64,000 nt of DNA from Oscillospiraceae bacterium (GTDB lineage Bacteria; Bacillota; Clostridia; Oscillospirales; Ruminococcaceae), in the NCBI GenBank assembly GCA_018110905.1, contig JAGBAZ010000026.1, positions 1-64,000 on the forward strand, given 5' to 3'. How positions within the stretch are numbered: the stretch's first letter is position 1; each line of letters starts with the position of its first letter. Both the position numbers and the translations under genes were made by a program. Below the pieces are notes generated by a model, which was given only the letters and a program-made list of their open reading frames with translations, had not been told where the DNA came from and did no database searches. Positions 58,975-64,000 of this stretch are shown here, piece by piece.

Positions 58975-59547
58975 TTAATCCTCCTTGTTATGTATACCTA
59001 CGGAAATAGCTCTGTTTTTTACGTAGAAATTTTGTATCTTTCTTCCTTGTTTTATATATTCGTTATAAATAGGGCAAAGGTTCTTATTGTAAATAATAAT
59101 TCTTTGATTGCTTGAGCCTTTTAAACAGCTAACATTATCATTAAGTTCATCCACATAAGGACCTTCAATTAAAACGCTCACCAAAGTTTTTACTTTTTCT
59201 GTCTCTTCCTCAGAAAGCAAATCGTATAATTCCTTTTCTGTATATCCTGTGTATACCAATATATCTTCACAGAATCCATCCAGGCCTTCAATAATCTTAA
59301 TTAATTCATCTTTTTGCTCAAACGGATCTCCGCCTGTAAATGTAATACCATCCACTTGCTCAGATTTACAAATGTTTTTTATTAAATCCAAAACTTTGTA
59401 GGAGGGGATATCCTTTTTATTGTTTTTTTCCCAGAGTTCTTTATTTGAACAATTTTTACAATGTTTTGAACATCCAATCGTCCATACAACAACTCTTTTT
59501 CCAGGGCCCAAAGACTCTACCGGATATAATATTCTATCTATTTCCAT
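58975..59547 (-). CDS. Radical-SAM protein of the NrdG (activase) type
   Basis: A 190-residue protein. Iron-sulfur motif CSKHCKNC (Cys26, Cys30, Cys33), SAM-binding TFTGGDPFEQ (70-79) and ILVYTGYTEKEL. The length and start (ESLGPGKRVVVWTIGCS) fit glycyl-radical activases such as NrdG. No anaerobic ribonucleotide reductase or other glycyl-radical enzyme gene is adjacent, so its target is unknown. Tightly packed between the FHA and AAA+ genes (0-1 bp), hence a true part of the system. Confidence 0.9.
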   Translation of the reverse strand: MEIDRILYPVESLGPGKRVVVWTIGCSKHCKNCSNKELWEKNNKKDIPSYKVLDLIKNICKSEQVDGITFTGGDPFEQKDELIKIIEGLDGFCEDILVYTGYTEKELYDLLSEEETEKVKTLVSVLIEGPYVDELNDNVSCLKGSSNQRIIIYNKNLCPIYNEYIKQGRKIQNFYVKNRAISVGIHNKED

Positions 59548-60309
59548 TTATTCATCCACCCATCTAGGTGTTATTGACGCAATTTCACATTTATCAATTT
59601 CGTCCATAGAACAAGCCCCCGTGCATTCGCGAACTCTAAATTCCGGAGAATCACCATAATATCGTTTACCACAAATCGGACAATCTATGATCCAATTGCC
59701 ACCAGCCTCTTCTACATGCTCATTAAATTCATTTTCTATATTTACTTTAAAAAAATAATCAGCGAATCTTATCATATCACCACTTCTTAAACGAACCGGC
59801 ATTTCTAATGAAAGAATCAATCTATTTACCGCAGTCTTATTAGTTTGGCTTAAATGTTCAATATACCAATTATTATTTCTAATAAATACTTTTGCTTGTT
59901 TTCGAGAAACATATAAATTTTGTTCAAAAATTTCAGATAATATTGTTCCCTCACGTCCAATTATTTCTTCTTTTCTTATTTTGATCAATGCTTTTCTTTT
60001 TCTATCTTCCAAAACCAAGTATGAAGCTGTACTAGTCTCAGAATCACAAATTGAGATAATTCTTTTTTGAGGAATACAATTTCTTATCTCTTCTCTGTCA
60101 AATTCATCGAAACAATATTCGCATTCTAAAATTCTGCTCATTGCATCCGGTACAATATGTTCTTTTCCACATTTTGGACATTTAATGAACCATTCTTCTT
60201 TTTCTTCCTGTTTTTCTGTTTCTTCTTTACATAAACATGCTCCACAAATTGAGCACATTTTAGCATTATCTTGGTTTTCTTCTCCGCATAATGGACAAAT
60301 TATTGACAT
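59548..60309 (-). CDS. FHA-domain protein with three zinc ribbons
   Basis: A 253-residue protein. Zinc ribbons at CPLCG/CSICG (5-22) and CPKCG/CEYCF (44-66); an FHA domain at about 95-190 with IIGREG, YVSRKQAKVFI and the SQTNKTAVN loop; a third ribbon CPICGKRYYG ... RECTGACS at the end. The FHA domain binds phospho-threonine, so this is the probable reader of the kinase. Coupled directly to the radical-SAM gene. Confidence 0.9.
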   Translation of the reverse strand: MSIICPLCGEENQDNAKMCSICGACLCKEETEKQEEKEEWFIKCPKCGKEHIVPDAMSRILECEYCFDEFDREEIRNCIPQKRIISICDSETSTASYLVLEDRKRKALIKIRKEEIIGREGTILSEIFEQNLYVSRKQAKVFIRNNNWYIEHLSQTNKTAVNRLILSLEMPVRLRSGDMIRFADYFFKVNIENEFNEHVEEAGGNWIIDCPICGKRYYGDSPEFRVRECTGACSMDEIDKCEIASITPRWVDE

Positions 60310-60318
60310 ACAAACACC

Positions 60319-61683
60319 TTATTCCATCGTTCGTTCTTGCATTTTGTACTTTCCTTCTTTTCTTTTGGCAAAGGAATTTTCCGAATGCTCTTGTTTAGTG
60401 TTATTAACCATTCTTACAACTTTTTTGCAAAACTCAATTGAAGGTTCTCTATGAATTTTCGTACGAAGAATTACGCCTCTTTTTTTCAATTCATCAACCA
60501 TGCGCGGATGAATAATACAAAATCTTCCCTGTCGGTCAAGCAAATGTTGTTTTTGGTAATCATTTAATTGTTCTGAGCCATTTATTGTTGCATTAATATC
60601 CAAATCTCCATTTTGTTCAACATCTTCTAACCCTACAATCTCCATCATTATTTGTTTATTATCAGAAACATGAATATGAATAGCTGTATCTCCATTTTGC
60701 TCTTCACAGATATAATGTGTACCTTTTTGACGAGCATCAAAAATGACGCTTTTACACATGTTGTATCCGAACAATTCCATGACTTCATCAATTTGTTCTC
60801 GAATATACTTCTGTTCATCTTCAACTTCTGCTTTTTCACGAATAGTTTCAATTTCTTTTTTTAAGTCCTCCAAAGAGGCAAATTGATTTTTATTTTTAAT
60901 AATCAGCCTTTTATCAACAATTTTTGACAGAGAAACTTGTTCGGCAACGTATACCAAATATAGCTCATTAAATTCCTCTATTATTCTTTTTATTCTGTCC
61001 CTATAAATCAAAAATTCAGTTTTGTTTATTTCTTTTTCAGAAGCAGTTCCGTCCTCGAACACTCTTATAAACTCTTTTAAACTTTCTTTTTCATTTTCAG
61101 GAATATTTTCATTATCACAAATTTCACTTGCTTCTTTTAAATAAACATCATAACTAATATTTTTTTCAAGCTTTTCTGTTTTTTCTCCAAAAGAAATTTC
61201 TTTAAAAGTTGTATTTTTAGAAACATTGGTTTTTCCAACTTTGGAAAATTCGTTGTATTTTTTTTGTTTTTCAACATTTCCTTTGTATTCGTTTATTCGC
61301 TCGCTTTCACTTTGTAAAACAGAATAATAAGAATCCATGATAGAAGATTTTTCATTTTCAAGCATTTTAATTTGATTATTAATGTCTTCCGGTTCATTAT
61401 CTATTTCAATATCTATTATTTTTTTTAATTTTGCTATAGTGCTTTGTTTTATTTCCCTAATACTTTCTATAACATAAGACATTTCTTCAACAGATAAAAC
61501 GCTTTCAATCAAATCCGTTTTATCATTTTTAATTTCAGAAATAAGTTTTCTTATATTTTCAATTTTCGAAACAAAAAGACTTGTTGCCTCTTTAATTTTT
61601 CTAAGGCGTTCCAATCTTGCTCGCTCAAGTTCCTCTTTTTTTCTACGTTCGAGCTCGGCTTTATCAATTTTAGGTCCGCTCAT
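60319..61683 (-). CDS. Coiled-coil protein with MSGPK N-terminus
   Basis: A 454-residue, strongly charged protein. It begins MSGPKIDKAELERRKKEELE, a start I recall from unnamed Firmicutes proteins encoded next to such kinase/AAA+ genes. Residues ~10-330 are coiled coil. The last ~120 residues form a small mixed domain (CKSVIFDARQKGTHYICEEQNGDTAIHIHVSDNKQIMMEIVG). Very low similarity to named families. Possibly the recognition or scaffold component. ATG at 61683 with AGAGGTGAG. Confidence 0.78.
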   Translation of the reverse strand: MSGPKIDKAELERRKKEELERARLERLRKIKEATSLFVSKIENIRKLISEIKNDKTDLIESVLSVEEMSYVIESIREIKQSTIAKLKKIIDIEIDNEPEDINNQIKMLENEKSSIMDSYYSVLQSESERINEYKGNVEKQKKYNEFSKVGKTNVSKNTTFKEISFGEKTEKLEKNISYDVYLKEASEICDNENIPENEKESLKEFIRVFEDGTASEKEINKTEFLIYRDRIKRIIEEFNELYLVYVAEQVSLSKIVDKRLIIKNKNQFASLEDLKKEIETIREKAEVEDEQKYIREQIDEVMELFGYNMCKSVIFDARQKGTHYICEEQNGDTAIHIHVSDNKQIMMEIVGLEDVEQNGDLDINATINGSEQLNDYQKQHLLDRQGRFCIIHPRMVDELKKRGVILRTKIHREPSIEFCKKVVRMVNNTKQEHSENSFAKRKEGKYKMQERTME

Positions 61684-61688
61684 GATTC

Positions 61689-61967
61689 TCACCTCTTACC
61701 TTCAATAAATTCAATAAGTTCGTCTGTATAGATATTTAACGCAGTTAAAATTTGGCGAACATCCTCTTTTGTTAGACAAACTATTAAAACAGATAAGAAA
61801 GTGCTCCATGTCATTTTTCTTTGTTTTTTTTCTATCGCAAGAATCGTATAGGAACTAACACCTATTATATTTGCTAATCCTTGTTGAGTTAAACCAAGTT
61901 TTTTTCTAAGCATTGGCAAATTATCAACCAATTTTTCTATATATTCCTGTCTTTTTTCTTCGTCCAT
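61689..61967 (-). CDS. XRE-family regulator, first gene of the operon
   Basis: A 92-residue protein. A helix-turn-helix of Cro/CI type (LRKKLGLTQQGLANIIGVSSYTILAIEKKQRKMTWSTFLSVL) is followed by a short helical tail. It is 6 bp before the coiled-coil gene and so is co-transcribed with the whole system; it is the likely autoregulator. ATG at 61967 with AAAGAGGTAAAT. The upstream interval 61968-62174 is very A/T-rich; no clean promoter pair is seen. Confidence 0.85.
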   Translation of the reverse strand: MDEEKRQEYIEKLVDNLPMLRKKLGLTQQGLANIIGVSSYTILAIEKKQRKMTWSTFLSVLIVCLTKEDVRQILTALNIYTDELIEFIEGKR

Positions 61968-62174
61968 ATATTTACCTCTTTCATGTGCATAATACCAAAT
62001 AATAATTATATATCATCAAAAAATTTTGTATTATTCTTTCAATTTTAGTATACAACTTTAATAAATATCAGTCAATCAATTTGCAACAAAAACTCACAAT
62101 TTGCTAGCTATTTCAACAACCTTTTCTTTCATAAAAATCATTGCTAATATATATTTTTTTGAAACTGTTATATC

Positions 62175-62210
62175 AAAAAAGTCACCATACAAATTGTATG
62201 ATGACTTTTT
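62175..62210 (-). terminator. Terminator of the upstream small operon
   Basis: AAAAAAGTCA(C)CATACAA / TTGTATG(A)TGACTTTTT. It lies just after the stop of the 85-residue gene, so the upstream operon and the 15-gene system are separate units. Confidence 0.85.
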
Positions 62211-62214
62211 AATT

Positions 62215-62472
62215 CTAATCTGCTATCACTTTGTCCCAAAAACGAAGTTTCTTTGCTTCAATGAAAATTTTATGCTCATTACTTTCTTTGTAATAACATA
62301 ATTCTGCTTTTCTACCATCTTGTTTATAGTACGAAACATTATAGCAATCATAGAAGTCTTCAGTTTTTATAATTTTATCTACTTCATTATCTATAAATAT
62401 TTCAAGTCCGCAGTGCAGTACAATATAAAGATTACTATTTTTGATAATTGCCGATAGTTTATCTTCATCCAT
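62215..62472 (-). CDS. Small protein of unknown function
   Basis: An 85-residue protein (KLSAIIKNSNLYIVLHCGLEIFIDNEVDKIIKTEDFYDCYNVSYYKQDGRKAELCYYKESNEHKIF), probably a small alpha/beta fold. Follows the HD gene by 6 bp. No family recognised. Confidence 0.65.
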   Translation of the reverse strand: MDEDKLSAIIKNSNLYIVLHCGLEIFIDNEVDKIIKTEDFYDCYNVSYYKQDGRKAELCYYKESNEHKIFIEAKKLRFWDKVIAD

Positions 62473-62478
62473 AATTAA

Positions 62479-63027
62479 TCACCGTTTCTTTTGTTTATCA
62501 ATTTCAATCATATATGTAGCTATTTCAATAAGCTCATGTGATTTTTCCAAACGAAGATACTTTGTATCCAAGCCATTAAATCTAATTCTATCCAATGCAT
62601 CTGCATCTTTAAGAATCTGATAAAGCAACCAAACCCTTTCAGTATCCATGCTCATTTGCTTGTTATCCAGAAACCTTCGTGCTGTTGCATCAGGTTTACA
62701 ATGAAATACAATCAGAAACTCAACTACATCATTCATCTTGAATTTTTTTATATATTCAATGTATCCGCCCCAACCATGATCCGGATCTACGGAATCATCT
62801 TTTCTCCCGGCATCATGATATACAACAGCACTATAAAGAATTTTTCTCTCTTTCGAAAAAAGCTTATATTCTTCAGCCAAAAGAGAAGATAAAATCAATA
62901 CTCTTTCAGTATGGTTTCTATTGTGGATACCGACTCGTATTGGTAATTCTTCTATTAGCAACTGATAGTCTCCGGTAAAAACATGCTCATCTTTACTATT
63001 AGACACATAATCATTCATAATATTCAT
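62479..63027 (-). CDS. HD-domain phosphohydrolase
   Basis: About 182 residues. Metal-binding residues of the HD superfamily are in RVGIHNRNHTERVL (His), VVYHDAGR (HD), IVFHCKPD and KDADALDRIRF (Asp). This is the pattern of small stand-alone HD hydrolases acting on nucleotides or phospho-compounds. ATG at 63027 is preferred, with AAGCGG upstream; the gene overlaps the preceding one by a few codons. Confidence 0.8.
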   Translation of the reverse strand: MNIMNDYVSNSKDEHVFTGDYQLLIEELPIRVGIHNRNHTERVLILSSLLAEEYKLFSKERKILYSAVVYHDAGRKDDSVDPDHGWGGYIEYIKKFKMNDVVEFLIVFHCKPDATARRFLDNKQMSMDTERVWLLYQILKDADALDRIRFNGLDTKYLRLEKSHELIEIATYMIEIDKQKKR

Positions 63028-63586
63028 ATTGTGCAACCGCTTTCAGCTTATCAACAATCGATTCCTTTTCATCAAATGCAAGCAAAATATATAGGTCTTC
63101 AGAATCAAAGTTAGCATCGTGCTTATCAGAATATACATGAAAGGTTCCGATAAAGTTTGCTGTCCTTTCCTCTTTATCAAACTCTATCTTTTTAATTGAT
63201 TCATACGGAATCCGCCAAAAGATTGTTTGATTATTCGGCCACCATGGTTTTTGTTTGTAACTGTAAACCAAACTATATTCTTCAAATACAATGCTTTCAT
63301 CATAAAAACGAGTAAATGGAACACTATCCGGCAAAAATTTTGTCTTATATAGCCAGATAGCTAATGCAAATGGAACAAACATAGCTAAACCAACAATCAG
63401 CCATTTTTTTACTGGTTCCATCCCCCATGTGTGGCGGATAACAATAAAAAACATACTGCTCGGAAGTAAAGCGATAATTATCTGAAAGAAAATATCAAAC
63501 AGATAATTTTCAGATTCTTTATGTATATTATTTATAATAGTTTTTTTCTTTCTATCGTTACTTCTATAAGTCATTTTCATTGGCAT
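63011..63586 (-). CDS. Two-TM protein with PH-like domain
   Basis: A 191-residue protein. Two membrane helices (IFFQIIIALLPSSMFFIVI and WLIVGLAMFVPFALAIWLY), then a beta-rich domain (IVFEEYSLVYSYKQKPWWPNNQTIFWRIPYESIKKIEFDKEE) similar to bacterial PH domains of membrane proteins. Starts 2 bp after the upstream stop. Confidence 0.75.
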   Translation of the reverse strand: MPMKMTYRSNDRKKKTIINNIHKESENYLFDIFFQIIIALLPSSMFFIVIRHTWGMEPVKKWLIVGLAMFVPFALAIWLYKTKFLPDSVPFTRFYDESIVFEEYSLVYSYKQKPWWPNNQTIFWRIPYESIKKIEFDKEERTANFIGTFHVYSDKHDANFDSEDLYILLAFDEKESIVDKLKAVAQYEYYE

Positions 63587-63588
63587 AT

Positions 63589-64000
63589 TTAAGTTTCCAT
63601 TTCTATTATCTCGCTCATAATATCAAGAATAAGTGCGTTTTTTTCTTTCGAATTCATATTTAATATGAACCATTTATTTTCTATACTTTCAAGTAACGAA
63701 TAGCAAACAATTCCTGCTACCTGTTTATTTGTTTCTTTCTCCCACAACCCATTTTGTTCTATTTTGTAAACTTTAATAGTTCTATTTTTTAATGGAAGCG
63801 TAACACATAAAGTATAAGTTTGCGTATTATAAGAAATGAGTCCTAATACTAATACATTTTCGTCATCAAAACCTACTACCGAATTTGCACACAGCCATCC
63901 TTCCGCCAGTTTAATTTTTTTGACTATTTTTACCTTTGTACTTTCTTGTTTTAAATAATCCAGGGCATCTATTCCTTCTTTAAAAAGTGCCTTTGCTTTG
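63589..64000 (-). CDS. Protein of unknown function, C-terminal fragment (runs off the right edge)
   Basis: An open frame of 136 codons enters from the right edge (KAKALFKEGIDALDYLKQES, then LAEGWLCANSVVGFDDENVLVLGLISYN) and ends at TAA 63589. It looks like a beta-rich domain followed by helices. Stop and next start are 2 bp apart, so it is in one operon with the PH-like and HD genes. The start is outside the window. Confidence 0.7.
   Translation of the reverse strand, partial: KAKALFKEGIDALDYLKQESTKVKIVKKIKLAEGWLCANSVVGFDDENVLVLGLISYNTQTYTLCVTLPLKNRTIKVYKIEQNGLWEKETNKQVAGIVCYSLLESIENKWFILNMNSKEKNALILDIMSEIIEMET

Noticed and set aside
59548..61692. Tellurite-resistance (Ter) type system
   Set aside because: No TerD, TerB, TerC or vWA-domain proteins were recognised; only the kinase/phosphatase part is shared.
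1..64000. CRISPR array
   Set aside because: No series of short direct repeats with regular spacers and no cas-like genes were seen.
30364..64000. A conjugative element with transfer genes
   Set aside because: Integrases and excisionase are present, but no relaxase, coupling protein or clear type IV secretion set is visible; the HerA-like ATPase alone does not suffice.

Overview
The window looks like a chromosome segment of a low-to-moderate GC Clostridia (Firmicutes), probably an anaerobic gut-type organism. The support is consensus sigma-A promoters (TTGACA/17/TATAAT type), strong GGAGG ribosome binding sites with frequent TTG and GTG starts, type III and short type I glutamine synthetases beside ANTAR antiterminators, cobalamin-dependent ethanolamine ammonia-lyase, a DinR-type LexA box, and Tn916-like integrases. 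No species can be named from the sequence.

Region 1 (1-4.6 kb) is nitrogen metabolism: the start of purA, glnN on the minus strand behind a promoter and an intrinsic-terminator attenuator, and divergently glnA followed by an ANTAR protein with a degenerate receiver. Region 2 (4.6-11 kb) holds an alpha/beta hydrolase and an ethanolamine module: eutC, eutB, a EutW-like kinase, a EutV-like ANTAR regulator and a second degenerate ANTAR regulator. The leaders of eutB and of the regulator operon both carry a small hairpin followed by a terminator. Region 3 (11-21.3 kb) has a 7TM-LuxR regulator and a series of lipoproteins, zinc-ribbon proteins, a 5'-nucleotidase-type metallophosphatase and a collapsed SPFH-type pseudogene. 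Region 4 (21.5-24.6 kb) is TetR, a short-chain dehydrogenase and an OFA-type MFS transporter. Regions 1-4 are separated by four copies of one element: the 3' half of a tRNA-Lys gene plus its terminator.

Region 5 (24.8-30.3 kb) has a DUF2442/DUF3791/DUF3990 toxin-like module, a retropepsin-like protease, and a two-dehydrogenase operon with a divergent AraC regulator. From about 30.3 kb the sequence becomes an AT-rich accessory region. It begins with two paralogous tyrosine recombinases and an excisionase, followed by a 0.6-kb non-coding stretch with large inverted repeats and a structured-RNA candidate. Next come small modules (a nucleotidyltransferase pair, XRE regulators, ImmA-type protease, DUF4230, DEDD exonuclease, YolD-like protein, a LexA-controlled Y-family polymerase and a GTPase).

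The most striking part is 45.0-62.0 kb: one co-directional minus-strand series of about 15 genes between two terminators. In order of transcription it encodes an XRE repressor, a coiled-coil protein, an FHA/zinc-ribbon protein, an NrdG-like radical-SAM protein, a ClpB-type AAA+ unfoldase, a PP2C phosphatase, a Ser/Thr kinase, a 36-residue membrane peptide, three membrane proteins, a HerA/VirB4-like ATPase, an HExxH protein, a small helical protein, a membrane-anchored TrkA-N/RyR protein and a stand-alone RyR protein. It resembles a phospho-regulated conflict or stress-response system, but I recognise no named system with this gene set. A second small operon (62.2-64 kb, HD phosphohydrolase and PH-like membrane protein) lies upstream and runs off the window.
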